Source: Trissonchulus latispiculum (lineage: Eukaryota; Nematoda; Enoplea; Enoplida; Ironidae). From it: DNA of 64,000 nt. Positions 9,969 through 18,993 of this stretch are shown here, piece after piece. The DNA is taken from positions 1 to 64,000 of the forward strand of contig JASAND010008626.1 of assembly GCA_030248195.1 (NCBI GenBank), given 5' to 3'. Below the pieces are notes generated by a model. The model was not told the origin of the DNA and did not search any database. It saw only the letters and a list, made by a program, of their open reading frames with translations. Both the position numbers and the translations under genes were made by a program. Numbering within the stretch: position 1 is the stretch's first letter; each line of letters begins with the position of its first letter.

Positions 9969-11132
9969 GTGCAGCAGGGTTTGGCGGCGGGTCCTTCTCC
10001 AGGCTCTCATTCGCAGCCACAACAAGTGTACGTACAGCAGCCATCAGCTCCTCCACCTCCGGGGCCCCCACCTCCGCCTCCTCCAGTTTTTGTTCCAATT
10101 CCATATCCGGTTGATCACGTACGTAAAACATCTAAGGCCCTTAAAGTCTCTCGACATCCGACTCCTGAAAGTATGGAGGCGACAGATATTTCAGTTTCAA
10201 AATATGATACGACTTTGTTTCGTTATTATTTGGAGGTTCTGAGGGATGTCCCCCGATATGACCCCAAATATGCATACTTTGAAGACTGGCTGCCCCAGTT
10301 CGAATCTGCTGTAGCTGTTCATTCCATCTCTGAGACCCAGTGGGGGCGGTTATTATGGAACAAATTGTCGGGGAAAGCACAAATTTTCGCCTCCCGATGC
10401 GGGCCCTCAGTCGTTGAATCATATCAAGGATTTTTAGAATTGATCAAATCACAGTTTCCGAAGCCACAGCTTTCGTTGCGTGAGAGGCTTTCGGCGTTTG
10501 CTCACCGAAAGCAACTCCACAACGAATCTGTGCGCCATTATATTTCGGAACTTCAAGCTATGGCTCTCGACCTGTGGGATTCGCAGGAGGAGCGCGAACA
10601 GGAGTGTGTTCAGCAGCTTTTTGCGGGGGTCCACGACAAATTTGCTACGGCACTGGCCCCGTTGTTTTTACATGAGCGCCCTACCATGCAGGATGTCCGG
10701 AGAGTGATCGACCGGTTAGAGTCCCGGGAGGCACGCGCCCCGGAGGGGGACACCCTTTCATATGATGTACCGGTTTATTATGTCGAGGAGGCTGGTATGG
10801 AGAAAAAACCACTGCCTCCAAAACCATTCGAAAATTCTGCTAGCTCAAACTTGGAAGCTGCTGCCTCTCGTCTGGGTTTTCGTGAAATCAAAGATTGGTT
10901 CGAATCTCATCTAAAAGAGGCTCTTACGCAGTGGGAGGAAGAAAAACGGAAAAAGTTTGCCACTCCCTGTAAATTCTGCAAACGTCGGGGGCACTCTCCG
11001 GACAAATGCTGGGACAGGTACCCCTCTAAGGCCCCACCTGACTACAAAAATCGTACTCCTACGGAGAGGGTAGATCATGTGGGACAGTATACGTACCCAA
11101 CTCAATACCGGGGACAACCTTCGTATCCTTAG
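9969..11132 (+). CDS. gag: Gag capsid and nucleocapsid of element A
   Basis: This is the structural protein of an LTR retrotransposon. A Pro-rich N-terminus leads to a Ty3-type gag core (about residues 45-260) with YFEDWLPQFE, LSGKAQIFASR, SQFPKPQLSLRERL and YISELQAMALDLW. A charged linker follows, then one zinc knuckle C-X2-C-X4-H-X4-C at residues 334, 337, 342 and 347, followed by WDRYP. The frame has no in-frame ATG at its start (9969 is GTG), so it is entered from upstream. It ends at TAG 11130-11132, after which the same frame stays open to 11591. Element B carries a clear homologue. Confidence 0.85.
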   Translation: MQQGLAAGPSPGSHSQPQQVYVQQPSAPPPPGPPPPPPPVFVPIPYPVDHVRKTSKALKVSRHPTPESMEATDISVSKYDTTLFRYYLEVLRDVPRYDPKYAYFEDWLPQFESAVAVHSISETQWGRLLWNKLSGKAQIFASRCGPSVVESYQGFLELIKSQFPKPQLSLRERLSAFAHRKQLHNESVRHYISELQAMALDLWDSQEEREQECVQQLFAGVHDKFATALAPLFLHERPTMQDVRRVIDRLESREARAPEGDTLSYDVPVYYVEEAGMEKKPLPPKPFENSASSNLEAAASRLGFREIKDWFESHLKEALTQWEEEKRKKFATPCKFCKRRGHSPDKCWDRYPSKAPPDYKNRTPTERVDHVGQYTYPTQYRGQPSYP

Positions 11133-11591
11133 CAGTACGACTATTATTCCCTTGCAAGTTATTCTCCGGCCCCATCTCCGCCCTATTATCCCACCAACCC
11201 CCCAGTCCAACATCCCCCTCCTCTGCCTGCTCCCCTTATTCCCCGAGCCAGTTCGAACGTACAGGGTGCTTATGTTACGGGTCAAAATGCACATTCTCAA
11301 CCGCCTCCGGAGCCGTCGACCAGCTCTCCGATTCTATTTCAGCGTACTCTTGCTAATGCTGGTATTCCGGATATAAATCAAACTTTTGTACGTGCTTCAG
11401 ATTCTGGAGTTGCGGGTTATTCTGCGCCTCCATCGGCGGGGAGGGCGTCTCCAGCACCCCGTGGGGTTACGGCACAACAGGCAAATCAAATTGTGGGACA
11501 TTTTCAGGTCGGTATGGTATCTCCCCGGCCAGCTCGCGGAGCCTTGGGTGGAGAGGACCCCTCTGAACCCGACCGTAGGGCTCTGATCTGA
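11133..11591 (+). CDS. Pro-rich linker of element A, in frame after a single TAG
   Basis: Directly after the gag TAG the same frame runs open for 152 codons to TGA 11589-11591. It encodes Pro/Ala/Ser/Gln-rich text ending in EDPSEPDRRALI. In element B the corresponding Pro-rich linker is joined to the zinc knuckle without a stop. So this segment is either a readthrough extension of gag or separated by one mutation. CAG follows the TAG. Confidence 0.5.
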   Translation, partial: QYDYYSLASYSPAPSPPYYPTNPPVQHPPPLPAPLIPRASSNVQGAYVTGQNAHSQPPPEPSTSSPILFQRTLANAGIPDINQTFVRASDSGVAGYSAPPSAGRASPAPRGVTAQQANQIVGHFQVGMVSPRPARGALGGEDPSEPDRRALI

Positions 11592-11821
11592 TAAATTCTT
11601 TGAATGCGGAACACTTGGATTTTACTATGACAGAAGCTCAGCTTTATAATGTTTTTTCAAAAGTTGTCCATAATTTCACGACCTTGCAAGCCATTCGTAA
11701 AGAAACGTACGATTTCATGGAGGAATATTGTATTGCTATTACTTCTCAAATTCAGGACATGGCTTTTCTTCTAAAACGGTTATGTCCGTCTAGACAGAAT
11801 ATGATTCGCTTATGTTTAAAG
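11579..11821 (+). CDS. Helical linker segment before protease (frame 2)
   Basis: Coherent text such as MTEAQLYNVFSKVVHNFTTL aligns with the element B segment containing PDQIIQSFSMIQSNFTTL. The text starts in the overlap with the previous frame near 11580. It ends at a T TTA AAG heptamer (11815-11821) placed in phase, beyond which the protease frame (-1) takes over. The remainder of the nominal ORF to 12004 looks like accidental translation. Confidence 0.45.
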
Positions 11822-12462
11822 AACAGCCCCCACCCCAGTCTTGGTCTGCGGGGTTTTCTCCCGTGTTGGGAGGGGGTGGTGCCTCTCGCTGCACTCGATC
11901 TGAAAATGTCTCGGTGGGAACTGACACTGAAGAACAAAATGTTTCAAAAGATGTTCTACAACCTGAAAAACCTGCATTTGGTCATTCAACATCAGTTGCG
12001 ATAACCCCGGGAGGGTCCACCGGAATCGAATCTGAGCAGGTACTAGCGGCCACAGACTATATACCAGCCATAGTTGTCAGTTCCGGGGGGACAAAAATTT
12101 TGGCCATTATTGACTCCGGGGCAGCCATATCCATTGTCAGTTCCCGGACAGTTAAGCGAATTTTGAAGGGGGGCGCCAATGTTCGATTCCATCATCCGGA
12201 CCCTATCACCGCAGTGACATCTAATAACGCGCCTTTAAAAATTTCTGCTAAAGTTTTCGTAAGTTTCACGGTGGGGCGTAAAGAATATGGGTGGTCTTTT
12301 CATATGGCCCCTGAATTTTCACGGGAGATGTTAATAGGGACCGATTTCACGAAAAGTTTTCAGTGGGATTTGTTATTTTCTACAAATGAGGTGAACATGC
12401 AAGGAATACACCACCCATTATTGTCGTCAGCCGAAATTTACTCAGAATTCGTTGCAAATTGA
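11812..12462 (+). CDS. pro: Retropepsin-like protease region of element A
   Basis: This is an aspartic protease of the LTR-retroelement type, which would cleave gag and pol precursors. The catalytic DSG triad is at residues 101-103 in the context ILAIIDSGAAISIVS. A later LIGTDF segment near residue 174 fits the conserved motif before the C-terminal helix. The ATG at 11812 is weak evidence for a start, because the frame is probably entered by a -1 shift from 11579-11821. It ends at TGA 12460-12462, with the frame open again directly afterwards. The element B protease is homologous. Confidence 0.8.
   Translation: MFKEQPPPQSWSAGFSPVLGGGGASRCTRSENVSVGTDTEEQNVSKDVLQPEKPAFGHSTSVAITPGGSTGIESEQVLAATDYIPAIVVSSGGTKILAIIDSGAAISIVSSRTVKRILKGGANVRFHHPDPITAVTSNNAPLKISAKVFVSFTVGRKEYGWSFHMAPEFSREMLIGTDFTKSFQWDLLFSTNEVNMQGIHHPLLSSAEIYSEFVAN
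11815..11879 (+). promoter_or_regulatory. Candidate -1 ribosomal frameshift signal
   Basis: The heptamer TTTAAAG at 11815-11821 fits X XXY YYZ in the upstream frame, and the protease frame is -1 relative to it. Eight bases later CCACCCC (11830-11836) can pair with GGGGTGG (11873-11879). A smaller hairpin, CGGG..CCCG, is possible in the loop. This is the layout of known -1 sites in retroelements. Element B has no frame change at the matching point, so decay is an alternative. Confidence 0.35.
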
Positions 12463-13212
12463 TGTGACGACGAGCTTGCGGTGATGTATGTAGATGTGGG
12501 GATACTCCCGTCCTCGGAAGTTTTGGCTCCGGCCCCCACCTCCCATGCTGTCCGGGGCCCGACCTCTCCGTTTGATATGTACCTGCAAAAACAAATTGTA
12601 TTTCAATGCCAGGAAGAATATCCGGACCCCGCTCTTTTTTCAAAAGAGGGGGTAAGCGGCGATCAGGAGGAGGAAGGCCAGAGTTTCGAAATTGTGAAAG
12701 AAAACACGACTATGGCTAAGGCGCTTGCAACTCCTCCGGATCCGCCTAAAATTTCAAAAGAGGGGGTGGACACCCCCCAATTTTTTTCATCAAGTTTGTT
12801 GACACCCTGTTTGATTCCACCGGAGGATTTCAAAAGGCCATCACCACTAATTTCTGTGGGATTTTCTGACACTGTACAATATTGGGTTGAGTTGCCTCGT
12901 GTGCCACAGGTTGAGCCCTCCACCGGTGGAGACGACTCGGTTTGTAGACCGATCAACTTCTCTGGGGGAGCCCCCGGGACGACAGAGCTTCAGCTTAGTC
13001 AACTCGGCGGGGTATGGCCTCCACCTGTGTCCACTGGGACCTTGAGAAAAGCGGGGCCTGCGGTTCCCGAAGCCGGGGAGTGGGTTCCAGTTCAAATTGT
13101 CCGGAAAGCTCACCTGGGTAAACCGGGTTATACGTATTTAAGAACTACTAGCTCTGCGCATCCTACCAGTTTCAGGGGCCAAACCTGCGGCAGAAAATTT
13201 CTGGCTCACTGA
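12463..13212 (+). CDS. Unknown downstream ORF of element A, same frame as protease
   Basis: After one TGA the protease frame continues for 249 codons. The text holds two SKEGV segments encoded by exact copies of the polypurine-tract word (12638-12654 and 12752-12767). It also holds an SPLISVGFSDTVQYWVELP segment matched in element B by LPLISVAISDEVKVWVE, and one GTTELQLSQLGG module. No reverse transcriptase motif is present. It occupies the place where pol should start and may be a replacement domain or a remnant. Confidence 0.5.
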   Translation, partial: CDDELAVMYVDVGILPSSEVLAPAPTSHAVRGPTSPFDMYLQKQIVFQCQEEYPDPALFSKEGVSGDQEEEGQSFEIVKENTTMAKALATPPDPPKISKEGVDTPQFFSSSLLTPCLIPPEDFKRPSPLISVGFSDTVQYWVELPRVPQVEPSTGGDDSVCRPINFSGGAPGTTELQLSQLGGVWPPPVSTGTLRKAGPAVPEAGEWVPVQIVRKAHLGKPGYTYLRTTSSAHPTSFRGQTCGRKFLAH

Positions 13213-14120
13213 GCTGGTTAAGTCTCCGCCCTTCATAGCTGCAGAAAAGCATGCTCTTATTTTGAAAGCCTGTCCCTTAACCGGAGTGCTGTTGCTCCGG
13301 AGCTCATTAAACATAAACCTGCTGAAACCATTTTATTCGCAAATATAATTGTGGCCCACTAATTTTGACAAATTTTGTTTTTGTTTTATTGGAATACTTT
13401 TCTAGAAGCAAATTTAAATATTAGAATTTCTAAACGAATAAATTCCATCTCCAAAAAGTATGTTAAATTTGAACTTGTCCGGGGCTCAGTGCTCCAGACA
13501 TGATTCAGTTGCTTGACCGTTTTTCTCATCCCGGTACTATTGCCTGTTTTTGTTAATTTTAGGTTCATAAGTTTAGGTATGCACATCTTAACGTACATTT
13601 TAGTTTTTCAGCTCAGCACTATAACCCTTTTTATATTTTATTTTTTTTTGCACGTTTACTAGTCACAATTTTGCCTTCCACCAGTACACTTGCAATAGTT
13701 TTTATTTCTAATTTCAGCTAAACGTTCCTCCGCCATTGATTCAATTGATTTCTTTAGGAAACGATTGATGTTGCGTATTGCGTATTGGACCATTTTCGGG
13801 AGTAACATGGTACATGGGATCTCACCAGGAACAGCTTAAGTTTTTCAATCACGTTGGTAAGAGCTCTTTTTTGATTGCTATGCTGCTTGGCAGGGGCGCT
13901 ACGGGCTGGCTGCAGACGGCCCCAGGCGCTTTGGTACCGGGCATAGGTCAAATTTGATTGTTCCCATGTCGCACGTCACACCTTTCATTTTTCTGAGCAG
14001 CATTTGGGAAACGTGTGACGAATTTATTTTCAAACTTGTTTTTCAAAAGCGTTTGTTTGAACACATCTATCGTAATCAAAATTAAATGGGTGAATTTGCA
14101 TGGAAGCAATTTTTGTTTTC
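13213..14120. other. Non-coding internal region of element A, part 1
   Basis: AT-rich with no supported ORF. A CTCCGGAG word lies near 13294. An acceptor-like run (TTTTTATTTCTAATTTCAG) ends at 13719. I see no remnants of reverse transcriptase here. Confidence 0.5.
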
Positions 14121-14129
14121 ACATTAACC

Positions 14130-14581
14130 TGTGCCGAGGTCGGCACAGCCAAAAATGAAACTGCACCTGGGAGGCTGCAACTTTTTGGGCAAGAAGCGCT
14201 ATCCATGCCATTTCCGAAAATCGTAGCGGGAACATTTTTGGTTGAAGCAATTTTGGCCTGGGTCATTTTTTACCCTTAGCTGACATTCTGTACACCCTAT
14301 TTCACTGTGCCGACCTCGGCACAGGTTTTCAAAGTGAACATAAAATTGCTCCCGTGGGCATAGAATTGTGCGGCAGAAAACGCGGAGTAAAGCTGCCTAA
14401 TCGGGAACAATTTTGGTTCAGGTAAATTTCTCCTGGGCCAATGTTGATCCTGTTCACCTGGTATTGTGCCGACCTCAGCACAGATTCAATGTTCATCCTG
14501 TTCACCTGGTATTGTGCCGACCTCAGCACAGATTCAATGTTCACCCTGTTCACCTTGTTTTACTGTGCCGACCTCGGCACA
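14130..14581. repeat. Five copies of a TGTGCCGACCTCGGCACA hairpin
   Basis: The 18-base inverted repeat (8 bp arms, CC or GG centre) occurs at 14130-14147 (reverse orientation), 14306-14323, 14465-14482, 14513-14530 and 14564-14581. The two middle copies read TCAGCACA and lose one pair. The last three sit in a 48 bp tandem repeat with GTTCACCTGGTATTGTGCC. Confidence 0.85.
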
Positions 14582-15242
14582 AGACAAAAAGGAGCCCTGG
14601 TTGCGGGTCAAGACTTTGTTGCTGGATAGCCTCGGAGTCTCTGAACACAATTAGTTAATCGGAATCGACATCGGTCGGCACTCTAAAACTTGAAAATTTG
14701 TTCGTTGAGGTTCGGATGCCCTCCACAGCATCTTTACCCTGTACTTTCATTTTCCATTCATCTTTCCAGGGGAGTTTTCAATAGCTAGTGGTTCTTCTAA
14801 AGTGCCCTTTTTCTTGCAATAAACGTTTTCAAAATTTTAGTCGTGATTCCAATTTGTGGTCTAATGAAGTGTCTTGAACTTTACCGGAGTAGCTTCAGAC
14901 TCTTTCGGAGGGCACCCGAGGCCTCTCTCACCGGTCTGTCATGCACGTGGTGCGGTTAGGCATGTTGTGTTTTATACGTACACCTTAATATTAGCGTTGT
15001 TTTAATTTATCTATTTATTTATTGTCCAGCTTTAACCCATAATTTTACTAGTTTTTGTGATTAATTATTTTCGTTTTGTGTTTTAGGCTCCTATCCCCTT
15101 TTGGTTGCCGGTATGGGCCTACCCTCCCCTCCCCTGGACGTCTTCTGTTGTAATTGTTTTGTAGTCTTGTATTGTGGTTGGGAGGTTTATTGTGTACAAG
15201 TTTTGTATGAAAATTTTTCTGTTTTCTTGATCAAAATTGGAC
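14582..15242. other. Non-coding internal region of element A, part 2
   Basis: No ORF is seen. An AATAAA word lies at about 14819. T-rich stretches precede possible acceptor sites at about 15088 (TTTTAG) and 15250 (TTTTGCAG). Confidence 0.4.
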
Positions 15243-15254
15243 TTTTGCAGGGGA

Positions 15255-15485
15255 ATGGAGGGCGAAACTGGAAAGGGTGATGAGTCGTCGCCTCCTGTGG
15301 GAGAGGCGCATTCGAAAGCTTCGGCTGAAGAACAAAAGTCGGGGGTTCAGATCAGGCAGACCAGCCTGGATGTTCAGTCTGGGGTAACCCCGGAGTCAAG
15401 CTTGTCATTGAATTGCCCAAAACTGCTCTCTGTAACCCGTCGAGGTCTCTGCGGTCGCGTTCCAGCAAGGCCAAGGATTCCTTGA
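15255..15485 (+). CDS. Small ORF downstream of an acceptor-like site
   Basis: The 77-codon frame begins four bases after TTGGACTTTTGCAG. It starts MEGETGKGDESSPPVGEAHS, is hydrophilic and Ser/Glu-rich, and ends Arg/Pro-rich. No signal peptide or membrane segment is seen, so it is not an envelope protein. If the leader donor at 8191 is used, this would be the first ORF on a spliced RNA. It could equally be chance. Confidence 0.3.
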   Translation: MEGETGKGDESSPPVGEAHSKASAEEQKSGVQIRQTSLDVQSGVTPESSLSLNCPKLLSVTRRGLCGRVPARPRIP

Positions 15486-17100
15486 CCGGTTCAAATCAGG
15501 ATCCCGTTTTGTGCAATGCAGCAGCGGCTCATCGTTAGTCCAGGCAGGGTGGGATTTTGTGTTGGCCCGTAGTGGCTGGGTGGAATATATGTTTTGTTAC
15601 TAATCTGTGCTGTGGGGGGTAGTATTGTGTTTCGCACCATACTATTAGAGTACCTGCTTGATGTTTCCTTTCAAAATTGCGTTTTCTTTCATTTCACGAT
15701 ATTTTAGTTTCTTGTTCTTAATAAAAATTTCCTTTAAAAATTGTTGTTTGATTGCGTCTCTTATTTAAAATGTGCAGGTACTAGTTGAGTTTAAAACTTT
15801 TTATCAACTTTTGTTTTTTATTTTCTTTTTACTCAAATTACTTACATTTTTCTTTAGGCAATAGTACTGGAGGCGTTTCAATTTGTCGTATCCCGGTGGG
15901 TCCGTGGTTGCCCGTCGCCTGCGGTCGCCCTCAGGGAGGCCAAGGGTAGGCGGTCAACCCCGGACCGGCATTTTTGACTCCGTAGTTGTATTCTACGATT
16001 CTTTGCGATTGACACAGTCTGTGGCTGCTGACGGTCGGGCTCCGCCAGGCCAACGGTTGCCGTGGACTCGTGTCTCCCTCTCTCAAAATCAAGTCGGGCC
16101 TTGTATTTGCACTGTAGGCCGTAGTGCCTGATATCAACTGTCTTGTTGGCCTGCGGGCCTAAAATTTTTGGTTGTTACGTAGGTTGTGTTTTGTTTTGTT
16201 CACTACTTTTTGTATTTTATTTCTCTGTACTTATGCTAGTTTTCCTTTCCCTCCCCCCCCCCTGTCCCCGCTTGACTGCGAGCGCTTCCTTTCTGTACCT
16301 GTTATTGTACTTGGATGTTGTTTGTCCCCTGGTTCCGGTTTGTTACGGGTGGCCCACGGTGTGAGTCGCGGTGATGAGGTGCGGTATGGTGTTGGTTCCG
16401 TGCGGGTCGCTTGTGCCGAGGGGCACCGGCCCGCGTCCCTGGCGGCAGGGTCCCCGATTTTGGTCTGGTTCTCTGTCCATGGCTTGGTCCTTTCACTGGC
16501 CATTTGCGGTTGCTTAGTTGAACTTTTTCTAAATATTAAGTCTCTTGTTGTGATGATATATGTACTACCGGTTCTGTCCCCATGGCCTCGCTAGTCTCCC
16601 CCTCCCCCTTGTCATTTTTCATTCTAACTTTGTTGCTTACTGTTTCACTGATATATTTGTTTTTACGGTTTAGATTTAATCTTGGTGGGGGGAGTTATTG
16701 GTCATTGTCGTGGGTTTCGTCCGTGGGTAAAATTTTCTTTAAATTTTCCTTAAATTCTTTTCCTATTTCCTTATTTTCCTGAGACTCTCTGTATTTGGGG
16801 TGGGTGGTGCTCGCTAGCTCGGCTTTACCGTTCTATAATATGTAGTATTTTATTTTGTTCGTTTCGGGTCTTTTCTATTTTTGCTAGCTGGTGTTTGTTT
16901 CCCTTTGTCTTTTCTATCTAATGTGGTGCGAGTTTACTTTCGCTTAAAATTTATCTTCATTGCATTTCATGACTGCCATCTTGTTGCCTTAATTCCTTGC
17001 CATTTCATTCCGTGCAGCTATTTTTGCAACATATATGCTTTATTTTGTATTTGCCTTAAATCGTGGCATTGTTTTGATTCTATTTTTTGCGATTCGATTG
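15486..17100. other. Non-coding internal region of element A, part 3
   Basis: No gene is supported. The GGTCGCCCTCAGGGAGGCC word recurs at 15923. An AATAAA word lies near 15720. From about 16560 onward the sequence is collinear with 1-1238 of element A'. The open frames at 16143-16364 and 16172-16594 are hydrophobic by composition and lack matches between the two copies, so I do not call them. Confidence 0.45.
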
Positions 17101-17112
17101 GGGTTTATTGTC

Positions 17113-17448
17113 CTCCGGAGTTGCTGGCATCTAACTCCATTGTGCTAGTCTTCCCCGGAGCTCAAATTTTTGTTTCTTCTTTGTTCCTTGAGTACTCCGG
17201 AGCTATATGGTTGCTTTCGTTTTGATATTTCTTTCTAAACTCGTTGGCTTCGGTTGAAAATTTTACTCCGGCCTTGGTCCGAAATTTTTCATTTTTTCGC
17301 CCTACTCCGGAGTTCAATTTCTGCTTTCGTTTCATGGTAAAAGTCACTCCGGAGTTGGTTTTTCTGTTTCTCTATGATGTTTTCTACCTAAAAACGTGGT
17401 TCCGGTGGCCGGATGTGGCATCGGTCGTCTGTTTTGAGAGCTCCGGAG
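17113..17448. repeat. Array of CTCCGGAG palindromes
   Basis: CTCCGGAG or a one-base variant lies at 17113, 17153 (CCCCGGAG), 17195, 17266 (CTCCGGCC), 17305, 17347 and 17441, about 40-95 bases apart. Most are preceded by TA or CA and followed by TT or CT. The intervals are T-rich. This is not explained by coding. Confidence 0.75.
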
Positions 17449-17788
17449 TAGCTGTCTCTTTTGTTACCTGCGTCCTCGTCGTGGCTCAAGGGTGTCCCCA
17501 GCCGTTCTTTTCTGCGTGTAGTCGGTGTAGTCCGTGTGTATGTGTTTAGTTTGTGTATCCCGATATGTTTCGGCGTAATTTTAGCTGTGTCTCGGAGCAC
17601 CCTATGTGTAGTAGTATGTTGGGGCCCGAGTAGTATCCCCGGGAACCCGGGCCTGAGGGATACGCAAATTTTTATTTTTTTGCCGTTATTTTCTAAAACG
17701 TGTTTTATCTATACTAATAGGTAGGGTACGTAGGCTAATCTGATTTTATGCCTAACCCTTGAGCCCTTGGCCGCGGCGAGTTCGCGCG

Positions 17789-17805
17789 TTTCAAAAGAGG
17801 GGGTA
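17789..17805 (+). other. Polypurine tract of element A
   Basis: TTTCAAAAGAGGGGGTA lies three bases before the 3' LTR. The same word occurs before the A' LTR and twice inside the ORF at 12463-13212. Confidence 0.85.
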
Positions 17806-17808
17806 GTC

Positions 17809-18434
17809 TGTGGATTATTTTAATCAATTTTCAATGTTTCTAACTTAAAATTGTTTAAAATGTAATGCTAAATTCACGACCGCTCAAACTAAATTTACAC
17901 TCTTGTGTACGGTCCAAGGCCGGACTAGCTAATTCTCACTTTTGATTCAAATTCGAGCGCGCATGTCAGTTGAGGTTGAGCTCTTGTCAAGGATAGGCGG
18001 GTCTTTTTGTCACCTTTTACGCCTCATTAATTCCGTTAGTCTTGGGGGCACCTTTGTCTCACCTTGTGTCTATTGTGTCCTTTGCCTTGGAATTTTCCTG
18101 TTGGGTTTGTTATTTTTATTTTTGATTGAATTTTGTTCTGGTGCTTGCATAGCTTTGCAATTTGGAAATTATTATAGCCGTTTTGTTTTCCCTTTTGTAA
18201 AATTTGACCAGTAAACTTGCGTCACTCTTTAGTTTTCGCTTGTGTTATTTTGTAGTTGGTCAGGGTGATTGGTTGAGCGGAATCTGACTAGCGCACACTC
18301 TGTCGAATCGTTGCAATCTTCGAAATTTCAGAAATTCGCTTGTCGGGGGTCACGCTCTCAGAGCGTACTTTCTACAGGTTTATTTCTGTGATTAAAATTG
18401 TTTGTTCAGAGATTTACTCAACTTAATCTCTACA
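17809..18434 (+). repeat. 3' LTR of element A
   Basis: 626 bp, TG..CA, near identical to 7546-8172. It is followed by CCTA, which repeats the four bases before the 5' LTR. Confidence 0.92.
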
Positions 18435-18977
18435 CCTATATGTATAAACGTGCATCTATGAAGTATTAGGACTTGATCGATTTCCGGGTCAACAAGTAGG
18501 CTGGCCCAACCGATTAAGATTATGTATAGTACTGTTTTATGGACGGTACAAAAATCGGATCCCTCTAATGACGGAAATCGGCACCTAATCCCGCCTGTTT
18601 TTAACTTCTTTTCGCTTATGTCCCCCACTTCTTTTATTTCATAGCTTTATCTTCATTTAGCATCATATAGATGTAAAGTCTAAGGGATTAGGGCCGAAAG
18701 ACTTTACATTTATATGCTGCAATCAAATATTACTAAAACAATAATCCCATACCCTCAGCTTAATCTCTTTTGGATTGGATTAATCTCTACTGGATTTGGA
18801 CTAATTTGAATATGTTTTAGTTGCTTTATTGTAACCTAGAGTAAAATTCAGTTTAATAATGTTACGTTGAATATTTTTCTTACGAACTTTTAATTTAATC
18901 TTATTCCTTTATTATATAATTTTTTCTGTTAATATTTTCAGTTGTATTACACTTATTATTAGTTGTGTTAATTTCAG
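18435..18977. other. AT-rich host sequence 3' of element A
   Basis: No coding sequence is seen. It continues the host DNA interrupted by element A and leads into an acceptor-like TTAATTTCAG that ends at 18977. Confidence 0.5.
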
Positions 18978-18993
18978 TTTAGCAGGTGAGACA

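Larger units (their letters stand above)
7546..18434 (+). mobile_element. Complete LTR retrotransposon A (gag-protease, no RT seen)
   Basis: The element is bounded by direct LTRs (7546-8172 and 17809-18434) that begin TG and end CA, and flanked by CCTA on both sides. Order: 5' LTR, primer-binding site, splice-donor-like word, leader ORFs, gag with one zinc knuckle, linker, retropepsin-like protease, downstream ORF, about 4.5 kb of non-coding DNA, polypurine tract, 3' LTR. The LTRs differ at about 7 substitutions and 1 indel by my count (about 1.3 percent), so the insertion is young. No reverse transcriptase, RNase H or integrase motif was found in any frame. The gag and protease style is Ty3/gypsy-like. 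Several frame changes make it non-autonomous or recoding-dependent. Confidence 0.88.

Noticed and set aside
9886..10131. Minus-strand ORFs over gag
   Set aside because: They are shadows of the gag reading frames. The same applies to 10141-10422, 10449-10634, 10911-11300 and 12663-13113.
13754..13951. ORFs in the non-coding 3' half of element A as reverse transcriptase remnants
   Set aside because: No polymerase, RNase H or integrase motifs could be found in any frame between 13213 and 17788.
16172..16594. Hydrophobic 140-residue ORF as an envelope-like gene
   Set aside because: Low-complexity T/C-rich DNA gives hydrophobic text by default. No signal peptide, Cys pattern or conservation with element A' was seen.
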